Assembly: GCA_030761205.1 (NCBI GenBank)
Contig: JAULJL010000041.1
Coordinates: forward strand, 3,792,001-3,856,000
Source: Fremontodendron californicum
Lineage: Eukaryota; Streptophyta; Magnoliopsida; Malvales; Malvaceae
Direction: 5' to 3'
DNA: 64,000 nucleotides
The position numbers and the translations under genes were made by a program. Below the pieces are notes generated by a model that saw nothing but the letters and a program-made list of their open reading frames with translations, was not told the DNA's origin and made no database searches. Shown piece by piece: positions 54,368 to 63,623 of this stretch. The number at the start of each line of letters is the position of its first letter. The stretch's first letter is position 1.

Positions 54368-54734
54368 TTTTTTTTTCTTTTTCGAGTGCCTGAAAGAGAA
54401 TGAGTACATGGTGTAATATATAGAGGACTGAGTAGTGAATCAGACAAGAGTAATAATGTCGCCGAAAGTGTATCTGACCTGTCAGAAGAAAATATTAACC
54501 TAACAAAAGATTTTTGCGTGATTTCAGGAAGAAAATCAAAAAGAGAAGAAAAAATCAACCGTAAAAGACAAATAAAAAAAAATGAGAATAATTACACAAA
54601 TCGAACAACACGTAAATTAAACCAAAATAAAGTTATTGCAAATCAAACCAAAAACTGAGAAGTCATTTATTGTAGTTGTGATTGTGGCTCACATCTTCCT
54701 CTGGTTTTACGTCCAGAAACGGCTTAAACGCCTT
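54368..54734 (-). other. Spacer between NABP-like and LOG genes, element E
   Basis: 367 bp of standard layout with pyrimidine tracts and the overlapping alternate frame to 54558. No rearrangement. Confidence 0.4.
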
Positions 54735-55271
54735 CTATGAGTCGAGGATATGCTTCCCATCCAGTTTTCTTACAAGCTGGTAAACAGGGTCTTTTAACAT
54801 CAGATTCCCAAGATGTTGCCATTCCCTTTGGAATTGCGGCCATAAATCAAGAATTTCTCTTTGTACGTCTCCACTAGGATGCGTCTCAAGAGAAAGTTGG
54901 ATATTACCCAAATTCTCCTTACTCAGTCCATCCTTAATGAATTCAATTTTATCATCTCGATTAGAGGACGGAATCCCAATAGAACGGCATTTACCGTTAC
55001 ACGTCCATCGTGCACATTTGTGGCAATTTGAACTCATGCGCTTTGCTCGTCGCTTCTTTGCAAAAGTGCTTCTACCTGTACCTGGTAAATGCAAAATAGG
55101 AAGATATTCATCTTCACGTACCTTGGCTTCAATTATCCAACGTATGTCTCCAGGAATCCCTTTGTGCATAAGCATTCTTAATCTTTCAAATCGAACTTGG
55201 TAAAGCTTCAGTAAAATATTTCGAGGAAAAGGAGGAAATCGTTTCTGCAATCTTGTGAGAATATCATCCAT
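54735..55271 (-). CDS. Cysteine-rich nucleic-acid-binding-like protein (element E)
   Basis: 178 residues with Cys83, 86, 91 and 95 and the GTGRSTFAKKRRAKR box. Tyr replaces Cys in DPVYQLVRKL near the C-terminus, a position that is Phe in copy 1 and Cys in the others, so that residue is not part of the metal site. The start abuts the CAG|G acceptor-like signal. An in-frame extension to 55319 adds only hydrophobic residues from the U-rich tract. Confidence 0.6.
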   Translation of the reverse strand: MDDILTRLQKRFPPFPRNILLKLYQVRFERLRMLMHKGIPGDIRWIIEAKVREDEYLPILHLPGTGRSTFAKKRRAKRMSSNCHKCARWTCNGKCRSIGIPSSNRDDKIEFIKDGLSKENLGNIQLSLETHPSGDVQREILDLWPQFQREWQHLGNLMLKDPVYQLVRKLDGKHILDS

Positions 55272-55792
55272 CCTGAAAAAAAAAATGAAAGAGAAATTGA
55301 AAGAGAAATTTATATACAATATCAGTTTTGTGGGTAGCTGATAGAACCGATTTAAATAATCACGGAGTACCGTTATCCGCCATTTAACCGGGGTTAAAAA
55401 AAATTATATTTACATCTAGTGTTTTTCAAAACAAGGATCAGAAAGAAAAACAACATAAAAAGACTCAAAAACAAAACACTCTAAATAAAATCCTAAATTC
55501 TTCCCCCCACACATAATTCTTACATTGTCATTAATGTAATGCTATTATCCCCCAATGCAAGAATTATATGTAAGAGAAAAGAACTATTAAACAAAAGAAA
55601 CTTATGCAGCCTAAATGAACTTAAAAGCAGTAAACACAATTAACAAAGAAACATAAGAAATAAAATAAAAACAATAAAAATAATAAAAGAAAAAGGAAAA
55701 GAAAGAGAAAGCAAATCTGAATATGGAAGGTTGGCAATTTCATCTTTAATTGGGCTGCCTTCCCAATTAACACTTGAGTTAGTGTTTTGAAT
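55272..55792 (-). other. Spacer between mini-gag and NABP-like gene, element E
   Basis: Holds the stem-loop TTGGG...CCCAA after mini-gag (about 55750-55767), the hairpin variant TTACATTG/TTAATGTAA with C-run (about 55503-55542) and the acceptor tract. It is the same spacer as in gag-pol copies, showing that mini-gag replaces gag-pol exactly up to the post-pol region. Confidence 0.6.
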
Positions 55793-56731
55793 CTAACCAA
55801 CACCCCTTCTTGGCTTTTTAGGCTTGTCAGGCTCATACATGAAATTTCCCAAATTTATGCGTTTGAGAGGAAGCTTTCTTTGCACAACAGTGGATGCATT
55901 CTCCATTACAAGTATTATTCCATCATCCTTGGTGGTGCATATCTCATCGAGGAATGGTGCATCTTTTGGTACTTGTTGAATGGCATCCACAAATAAACTG
56001 TTTAAGGTTTCCAGGATGTCTTGTTCATGTTCCTCCTCCTTGAACTTTGCGAATCTACTAGGAAAAGGTGGAGAAGAAACATTAGCAAAAATTGGAATCT
56101 TAAACGTTACCTCCGGTGTCGAAATACTCTTATTTGGATCTGTGGCTTTATTATCCTCAAGAATAGAATCCATCTCTAATTTTGTCTCATCCTCATCTTG
56201 TTCCTCATTCCTGAAGGTCACAATAGTAGCATTCTCCTTTGGGTTAATCATCGTTTGGGCAGGGAGTTCTTCAGATCTTTGTGCTACCCATCCCACCATA
56301 CTACTAGCCAATTGGCTCATTTGCTTTTCCAAACTCTGGATGCTTGCCCTTGTTTCCTGTTGAAATTGCAAAGTATCAGTAACAAGAGAATACACAAGAT
56401 CTTCTAAAGAAGTACCTGAGTTTTGAGTCATATGTGGTGGTTGAAAAAGATCTGGTTCTTGAGACCATGATTGATTGAAGCTAGATGGATGAGTGTAATT
56501 GGCATAAGGATCTACTTCTTGGTAATTTTTCGAGTAGCCATAATTAGTATGATCCCACCATCCCTCATGGTAAGTGTTTGAGTAATGATCATACTGTTGG
56601 TCTTGGAACACTTGATGGCCTTGACATCCTCCCATGGCCAATTGTTGAACTGGGGAGGTGAGATTGGCTTGTTGATTCTCCATGTTCATGTATGCCACCA
56701 ACTCTTCAAGTGTTAGATTGCTCAATTCCAT
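55793..56731 (-). CDS. Mini-gag (element E)
   Basis: 312 residues and intact. Same subtype as element C (QMSQLASSMVGWVAQRSEELPAQT; EPDKPKKPRRGVG). The start ATG follows a long T run (56732-56759) in the leader, a likely slippage hotspot. Tyr/His/Trp-rich segment YDHYSNTYHEGWWDHTNYGY at about 47-66; acidic stretch EEQDEDETKLEMD at about 176-188. No membrane segment or catalytic motif. Confidence 0.75.
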   Translation of the reverse strand: MELSNLTLEELVAYMNMENQQANLTSPVQQLAMGGCQGHQVFQDQQYDHYSNTYHEGWWDHTNYGYSKNYQEVDPYANYTHPSSFNQSWSQEPDLFQPPHMTQNSGTSLEDLVYSLVTDTLQFQQETRASIQSLEKQMSQLASSMVGWVAQRSEELPAQTMINPKENATIVTFRNEEQDEDETKLEMDSILEDNKATDPNKSISTPEVTFKIPIFANVSSPPFPSRFAKFKEEEHEQDILETLNSLFVDAIQQVPKDAPFLDEICTTKDDGIILVMENASTVVQRKLPLKRINLGNFMYEPDKPKKPRRGVG

Positions 56732-56857
56732 TGTTTTTTTTTTTTTTTTTTTTTTTTTTCAAAATTTGATCAGAAAAACCCGTATGTACAAGAAAATAAA
56801 ACTCATTAGAACTGAAAATAAGAATAAACCAAGTAACAAATAAACTAAAGAAAACAA

Positions 56858-56875
56858 TCCCCGGCAACGGCGCCA
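56858..56875 (-). other. Primer binding site, element E
   Basis: TCCCCGGCAACGGCGCCA on the plus strand. Confidence 0.87.
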
Positions 56876-56881
56876 AAAATT

Positions 56882-58652
56882 TGATGCACCCAAAAGAGTG
56901 TATCTTTTTTTTAACCTTGCACTAAAAAGATAAATTGTAAGTATAGTAGTTAGCAAGGGTCGAGTCCTCAGGGATTGGGTTTTAGTTTATAAGTTAATAG
57001 TTTAAAACTTAAATTCAAGAACAATAAAAGAAAAGGGGTTTTTGAAGCCAGATTTAAACTAAGTAAATAATAAGAATAAGATGCAAGGCGGTATAACCAG
57101 CCAATAAAAATATATATACTAAATTAGGCGGTATAACCAGCCAATAAAAATATATATACTAAATTAGGCGGTATAACCAGCCAATAAAAATAAAACAAAG
57201 TTAATATACAAATTAGGCGGTATAACCAGCCAATAAAAATAAATATAAAAAATAAGCAAACTAAAAGTAAGAAAACAAGTAAGTAAGAAGAATCAAATAT
57301 GAAAAATATGGTTAAGGTTTCATTCTCCACCACTAGACATCATTAAGAATCAATTTCAGATCTATCAATATCAACCAACTATCAAAGTTAACAACCGTAG
57401 ATAACAACAAGCTCTGTTACCCCAATCTTTCCTTAGTTTGTCGTTAAATAGAACAAGCCCTCTATTTAACCTCTAACTATCAAACAACCTAGAATAAGCT
57501 CTCTAAGTTCAATTTAATAGCAGCTTTATGATGAGAAAGATAGGTTGATCTAAGCAACAAACACATAAGCTCGGATTGTTCAACTTAGGTTATGTTCCAC
57601 TTTGCAATTATTGAAAATTTGACCATAATCATTAATCACAAATTGCCACTTATGAATATGAAATCAAGACAATTACTCGAAAATTAAAGAGAATCTAAGA
57701 AGAAAATAAAAGAAAGAAAGAAGAAGAAGAATATTAATTATCCAGCCTCTTGCTCTCTCAAAAACAAAGAAACAAAGAAGAAATCAAAACTTTGATGCTT
57801 GGGGAAGTGTCAATTTCGTTTGCCCCCTTGATCTCTATTTATAGGCAATAGCTAGGGCATCAAACAAGTGAATTACAGCTCTCTCCGTTTAATAAATGCT
57901 GACTTGTGGCTAAAGTTAAGGAAAAGTGGCTGAATTTTATGTTTTAAGGAAAGATATAAGCCTTGGCAGCCAAGTTTGAATAAAGTAAGAAAGTTTTAGT
58001 CAAAACACTCTTTAATGAAGAGAGATTACAAACTTGCAGCCAAAGTAAGTGTAAGGAAGGAAAGTCTTGGCTGATTTAATTCTCCTACTTTGACTAGGAT
58101 TAGCTTTGAGGAAAGATACTTGCAATTAATGCAATTAATGCAAGTTGATAGCCACTAATCCTTCTTTGACAAGGATAAACATAAATGTCAACTAGGGTAT
58201 TAAGAAAAAGATGTGATTTGCGGCTAGGGTTTTTTCTGCCACTAGGGTTTTTAGAGAGATATTCCAATGCCGATTTGGATGACCATTTCTTATCCGATTT
58301 AGGCCCATGACCAACCTTTGGAAAGGTAATTAAGTTATCTTCAAAAGTCAAGAAGGAAGTTTCTTTGAATAAAGAGTATAACATCATGTTTTCTTAGCAG
58401 CAAGATCCGGAGGTGAAATCTGTCTTCTTGCTTTGCACCAAGAATTTGATCTTTTTGACTCCCAACTCTTTTTCCATCTTGGGATTGTGATTTTGTAAGC
58501 TCTTTAACATCCTAATTGACATGTTTTCACTTCATCTCCACCAAAATACCTACAAAGCATAAAAACCTATTAAAATGTCAAGGAACTTAAGAATCAAAAC
58601 ACAAAGTATAAGGAAATTCAATAGGAAAATGCATGAAATTAAGCATTTATCA
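56882..58652 (-). repeat. Chimeric 5' LTR: family U5/R with a divergent U3
   Basis: The first 550 bp match E's other LTR, including four minisatellite units. From about 57440 the variants change, about 200 bp are missing near 57677, and from about 57765 the sequence is unrelated to the family U3. Yet the TATA 11-mer recurs (57833-57843) and the end is again TTATCA (58652). Length 1771 bp. It is best read as recombination between E's LTR and an LTR of another subfamily. Confidence 0.65.
57833..57843 (-). promoter_or_regulatory. TATA box in the divergent U3
   Basis: TATAAATAGAG on the minus strand, identical to the family box although its surroundings differ. Two AAACCCTA telobox-like motifs lie upstream at 58225-58232 and 58243-58250. 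Confidence 0.6.
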
Positions 58653-59568
58653 TTAACTATGGGCTGAACAAGCTCAAGCCCAATCCTAATTAAATTTAAA
58701 AGATGTCCAATAGTTTAATGAAAGTAGACCCCACTTAGCCTAATGGACATATTACATAAGTTAGGCCCAAATTCCTAAATAATTACAAGACTTAAAATAA
58801 GCCCAAATAATGTGCCACCTTGTGTTCTTGAATTTTTTTAGTAGATAAAGAATTCAAGAAGTAGAATCTTGATCTAAATAAGCTTCCAAGAATGAAACCC
58901 CAAACGAAAACTGCCCTAAAAACTATAACTATTAGACAAAGAATGCCTAAACCTATAACCCCTATGACAAGTTTGTCTGAAACCCCAAAATCTTGTTGTT
59001 GATTTTACTGTGATAGTATCTGAAACCCCAAAATAAGTAACAAATAACAAATCAAAGCGATAACTATAAAAAAACCTGATTGAAAGCCTAAGCTATGATA
59101 CCAACTAATGTAAACCCATGGGGTTGAACCCCTTGAACCCACCAACAATTTAAGATACCTAACCCAGAAAAGCCAAGATTCATGCAATGAAAACTTAAAC
59201 CTGTGAAATCCTGTTTCAAAGAACCTAGATAAGCTAAGCTAAGCTAGACCCCAAAAATGCTTGTTTCAGGAACCTAAGTTTGAAGGTGTTGAACGCCACA
59301 AAGAAGAATTCCTAAGTTCCTAAGTTCTTTCAAGAACTAAAAGAGAAAACTTTCACTGAATAAAATCAGACTTAATTGAACAAAATATAATTGAACTAGG
59401 TGGCTAAGACATATATTTATATCCTCCCTAGAATAACCCTAATCAGCTAACCTATTATATTCTAACCCAAATGCAAGTCCTTGTCAGCCAAGGACTCCTA
59501 ACCTAAGTGCAAGACTTAATAATCAACCAAGCACACCACCAATCCCATTACAAGTGTAAATATGAAAA
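58653..59568 (-). mobile_element. Degenerate tRNA-Met-primed Ty3/gypsy copy (M2), inverted
   Basis: Right to left: LTR piece (59106-59568), primer site GCTATGATACCA (59092-59103; one mismatch to the tRNA-Met complement), leader (58836-59091), then a U3 piece (58653-58835). All parts match element M in reverse complement. Internal genes are gone. Minus-strand frames here are not real. Confidence 0.7.
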
Positions 59569-60460
59569 TGATGGGATCCAAGATGGACCAACTTTTAAAG
59601 AAGCAATACAAGGATTCCACTTGGGCCGAATCAAGGAAGCAATGCAAGGAAAGGACTTGGGCAGAATCTACAAGTCTTTTAAGCAAGGTCAAGACATTCA
59701 AGATGGGCTTGTATGAAGAGGAACCAGCTTTGGACCATGTGATCCAAGTTTTGCAAGTGGCGGCATAAGGCTTAATGAAGTGGACCTGTTCATTAAATGA
59801 CATGGCAAGGGTGGGGACCAATTCATTAAACTATGTGGTGCTTTTTAAATGAGTATTTGGACTTGTGTTAAGTTTTTATTTAGTTTAGACTTTTAGGCCT
59901 GACTTGTGTAACATGTCCAATAAGCTTGTGGGGACTACCCTCATTAAACTATTGGGCATCTTTTAAATTTAATTAGGATTGGGCTTGAGCATGTTCAGCC
60001 CATAGTTAAGCTTTCTTTTAATTATGTAAGTAGATCTGGCTGGATCCTATTGTTATTAGGTTAGAAGTCCTTGGCTGCCAATGAGTTTCATTTGTACTAG
60101 GAGTTCTTAGCCTAGTTGAATTAGTAGGGAGGCTATAAATACCCTTGTTTAGCCATCTACTTCAGCAACAATTATTAATCTTTTGAGTTTGAATTTATTC
60201 AAAGTAAGTTTTTCACTCTTTTTAGTTCTTGACAGAACTTAGGAACTTATCAAAGAATTTTTTCTTTGTGGCGTTCAACCTATCAAACTTATGTTCTTGA
60301 AACGAGAGTTTTTAGGGTCTAACTTACATGCAATCTAGGTTCTCTGAAACAGGCTTTCTAAGGGTTTAAGTGTTTTTTGCTTGAATCTTGGCTTTCTTGG
60401 GGTTTGGGTATTTCAATTTGTTAGTGGGTTCAAAAGGTTTAACCCATAGGGTTCACATCA
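59569..60460 (+). repeat. 5' LTR of element M (892 bp)
   Basis: TGATGGGATCC to GTTCACATCA, with TGATG/CATCA inverted ends. TATA box at 60134-60141. Unrelated to the Athila-like LTRs. Confidence 0.85.
60134..60141 (+). promoter_or_regulatory. TATA box of element M
   Basis: TATAAATA within GGCTATAAATACCC; the 3' LTR has the same at 63465-63472. Confidence 0.65.
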
Positions 60461-60462
60461 GT

Positions 60463-60474
60463 TGGTATCAGAGC
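60463..60474 (+). other. Primer binding site, initiator tRNA-Met type
   Basis: TGGTATCAGAGC two bases after the LTR, the standard plant tRNA-iMet primer site. Confidence 0.9.
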
Positions 60475-61374
60475 TTAGGGACCAATCAGGTCAAATCTTT
60501 TTATCTTCTTTACCATAGGGTATTGGAGTTTCTCTCAACTTTATTGTTTTGGGGTTTCAGACATACTTGTCATAGGGGTTATAGCTTTAGGCATTCTTTG
60601 TCTAATAGTTATAGTTTTTAGGGCAGTTTTTTTTGTTTGGTGTTTCATTTTTGGAAGTTGGTTTAGATTCTATAATAACAAAATCAATAACAAGATTTTG
60701 GGGTTTTAAACATTCTTGTCTTGGGGTTACAGCTTTAAGCATTCTTTTGCCCTAGGTTTATAGTTGTTAGGCAGTTTAGTTTGGGGTTTCATTCTGAGAG
60801 TTGGTTTAAATCAAGATTTCATTTCTTGAATTCTTGATCTAATAAAAAATTGTTCTTGTTGATTCTTGATCCGAATCTTGAAAAAAAAATCAAGAACTTA
60901 AAGGGGCATTCGAACAGCCCAAGAAAAAAAAGAAAGAAAGTGATCCGAGATTTCAAGAACATCAAGAAAGTCTTGTGAAAAAAAAGAAAAAAAGAAGAAG
61001 ATTGTTCAAATAGGCAAAAAAAAAAAAAAAAGAGAGAGAAAGATAAAAAAAAAATAAGATCACAAGAGAGGGGAAAGAATTGAAATCTTGATATTCTTGT
61101 TCTTGTTTTTACCTTTTACTAATTGGGTTTCTTGCTTCTTTAATCTTTTGCTAGGTATAATTAAGCAAGTGGAGTTCTTGAAGAGTTCTTCTAGTTCCTA
61201 AAGAACCTGAAAGAGGAAATAGAGTGGTAAAAGGCAAGAGTGAGTAAGATTATTAAAGAAAAAGCCTAAAAGAGTACAAACAAGAGTTGTGGTGATATCA
61301 TATTTGAGTGTCAACACTAAGGGAGTGTGTGAGTTATTTTTTTATCACTAACAATTTGTTTTGTAGCAACTTCA
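60475..61374 (+). other. Untranslated leader of element M
   Basis: 900 bp with no convincing gene. Two diverged copies of a TTTTGGGGTTTCAGACAT / GGGGTTATAGCTTTAGGCAT segment (about 60545-60620 and 60697-60780) and an A-rich purine stretch (about 60880-61080). Confidence 0.55.
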
Positions 61375-62022
61375 ATGATGTATCACAAGAGTGACTCAAC
61401 ACCTAAGACGAAGGTGGATAGCTTATCCTCTATGTTGCATGCTATGCAACAAGAATCTGAACAGTTAAAATTCGTGTTGGAGGAGATGAGAGATAGGATC
61501 GGTCAACAAGTGGTAGTGAATAGAAATCTACAAGATCCCGTGGTAGGTGAGTCTCTTGTTGCAAGGTATTCTCTCAATACGCAATTTAATATAGATGATT
61601 TGGAGCAGCGGAGAGAGAACATATTTCGTACTAGATGTTTTGTAAATGACAGGGTATGTAGTATGATTATTGATGGGGAAAGTTGCATCGATATAGCTAG
61701 TACCATCCTAGTTGAGAAGTTGAGCTTACCTTTACCAGAACATCCCAAATCTTATAAGTTGCAATGGTTGACTGAATGTGGGGAGGTAGAGGTTAATAAG
61801 CAGGTTTTGGTAGCTTTTACCATTGGGAGGTATAGTGATGAGGTGCTTTGTGATGTAGTACCTATGCATACTAGCCATATTTTGTTAGGGAGGCCGTGGC
61901 AGTATAATAGGAGGGTAATTCATGATGAGTTTAGGAATAGGTATAGCTTTGTAAAGGATGGAAAAACAATCAAGCTTGTTCCTTTAACTCCAAAACAGGT
62001 CTATGAGGACCAATTGAAATAG
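61375..62022 (+). pseudogene. Gag N-terminus fused to retroviral-type protease (element M)
   Basis: 216 codons. The first ~55 residues look like a Gag N-terminal coiled stretch (MQQESEQLKFVLEEMRDRI). The frame then passes directly into the protease (SMIIDGESCIDIASTILVEKL), skipping capsid and zinc knuckle. The active site is DGES where related elements usually have DGGS. The flap and C-terminal signatures (LCDVVPMHTSHILLGRPW) are clear. A TAG at 62020-62022 stops the frame, but homology goes on in frame. A deletion derivative. Confidence 0.78.
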
Positions 62023-62082
62023 AAACTGAAAAATGAGAGTGAGCAAAAAAGAAAGAGTGAGGCCGAAACACATGAGGAAAAA

Positions 62083-62589
62083 ATGAGAGAACATAAAATC
62101 GAGAGAGAGGCCGAAAAAGGGGAGGAAAAAGAAAGTGAAAAAAACAGAGAAGTGGCTGAAAAAAAGAGAATGATGCCACAAGAGAGAAAAGAAAAGACAA
62201 AGAAGAGTTTCTATGCAAAAGAGAGTGAGGTTTTTACTAATGATCAAACTAACAACCCTCTTCCTAGTTTGTCTTTTTCTTTATTGCAGGTGTTTAAGCA
62301 TGTATTTCCAAAGGGGAAGCCGAATGGGTTGCCTTCCATACAAGGTATTGGGCATCCAATTGAGATTGAGCATTCACTTGATTTTGTACTTCCTAACATT
62401 GACACAAGCAAGGTACGTACTTCCTATGCTACTTGTTACAAGCAAGGTAAGGGGAACATTGATTCTGATGTTTTACCAATGAGGTATGTATTTCACGCTT
62501 TTAAGATTGCTCAAATATTTAGTTTCGAATACATGCAAGGTTTCTATGTCAATGATACTGATTTTTTTTTATCTATACATGGCATATGA
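62083..62589 (+). pseudogene. Protease-RT linker of element M pol
   Basis: In frame with the protease upstream. A charged Lys/Glu-rich stretch is followed by VFPKGKPNGLPSIQGIGHPIEI, which matches the conserved segment just before RT (usually a GLPPxRGIEHxID type). After that the similarity fades, and no RT catalytic motif follows. A remnant. Confidence 0.65.
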
Positions 62590-62883
62590 TAAATCTGATT
62601 TGTGATTTAGGGAACTATGTGCAATTGTTACTATTAGAAAAAGGTTATAAACTAACTTTAATAAGACTTTTAAGATGGAATGTGATACGACAGGGATAAT
62701 GATGATTTTGTTGCAAGATAGACGTTCCATAGATTTCTTTACTGACAAGCTATCCAAATCCTTGAGAACATTAATGCTAATGCTTCAAAAGTGGATCTTC
62801 AAGGTGAGTCTAATATTTCTACTACTTTTATTGTGTATGATCTTTCTCATAATGCAGGCGATGATTCGAGGTCGAATCATTTT
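62590..62883 (+). pseudogene. RNase H and pol C-terminal remnants of element M
   Basis: LLQDRRSIDFFTDKLS (from about 62709) matches the start of the RNase H domain. NASKVDLQGESNIS and GDDSRSNHFEERGND (to about 62900) match the very end of pol. The join skips nearly all of RNase H and the whole integrase. Confidence 0.6.
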
Positions 62884-62897
62884 GAGGAAAGGGGGAA
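62884..62897 (+). other. Polypurine tract of element M
   Basis: GAGGAAAGGGGGAA immediately before the 3' LTR. Confidence 0.8.
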
Positions 62898-63622
62898 TGA
62901 TGGGATCCAAGATGGACCAAGTTTTCAAGAAGCAATACAAGGATTCCACTTGGGCCGAATCAAGGAAGCAATGCAAGGAAAGGACTTGGGCAGAATCTAC
63001 AAGTCTTTTAAGCAAGGTCAAGACATTCAAGATGGGTTTGAATGAAGAGGAACCAGCTTTGGACAATGTGATCCAAGTTTTACAAGTGGCGGCATAAGGC
63101 TTAATGAAGTGGACCTGTTCATTAAATGACATGGCAAGGGTGGGGACCAATTCATTAAACTATGTGGTGCCTATTAAATGAGTATTTGGACTTGTGTTAA
63201 GTTTTTAGTTTAGGCTTTTAGGCCTGACTTGTGTAACATGTCCAATAAGCTTGTGGGGACTACCCTCATTAAATTATTGGGCATCTTTTAAATTTAATTA
63301 GGATTGGGCTTGAGCATGTTCATCCCATAGTTAAGCTTTCTTTTAATTATGTAAGTAGGTCTGGCTGAATCCTATTATTATTAGGTTAGAAGTCCTTGGC
63401 TGCCAAGGAGTTTCATATGTACTAGGAGTTCTTAGCCTAGTTGAATTAGGGTTAGTAGGGAGGCTATAAATACTCTTGTTTAGCAATCTACTTCAGCAAC
63501 AATTATTAATCTTTTGAGTTTGAATTTATTTAAAGTAAGTGTTTCACTCTTTTTAGTTCTTGACAGAACTTAGGAACTTATCAAAGAATTTTTTCTTTGT
63601 GACGTTCAACCTATCAAACTTA
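62898..63622 (+). repeat. 3' LTR of element M, left 725 bp
   Basis: Colinear with the 5' LTR with scattered differences (for example a short deletion near 63210 and AGGGTT added near 63449). It breaks off at CAAACTTA. Confidence 0.85.
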
Positions 63623-63623
63623 G

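Larger units (their letters stand above)
49602..58652 (-). mobile_element. Element E: non-autonomous, mini-gag + NABP-like + LOG, all three open
   Basis: Right to left: 5' LTR (chimeric), primer site, mini-gag, NABP-like gene, LOG, tail, polypurine tract and 3' LTR. All three frames are intact with key residues present, and nothing is nested inside. It is the best example of the three-gene non-autonomous form. Private variants (AAACTAAGTAAATAAT, a T run in TATCTTTTTTTTAACC and four minisatellite units) tie its two LTRs together up to about 57430. Confidence 0.88.
59569..63622 (+). mobile_element. Element M: tRNA-Met-primed Ty3/gypsy deletion derivative
   Basis: LTR, primer site, leader, fused gag/protease remnant, fragments of pol, polypurine tract and partial 3' LTR. 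Most of gag, RT and integrase is deleted, so it is non-autonomous. It inserted into the LTR of M2; GAAAA (59564-59568) is the likely left target half-site. Its 3' LTR is interrupted at 63622. Confidence 0.82.

Noticed and set aside
57765..58652. Promoter of an unrelated minus-strand host gene
   Set aside because: The TATA 11-mer, its position relative to the U5-like sequence and the TTATCA end fit a divergent LTR U3 better, and no host coding sequence follows.
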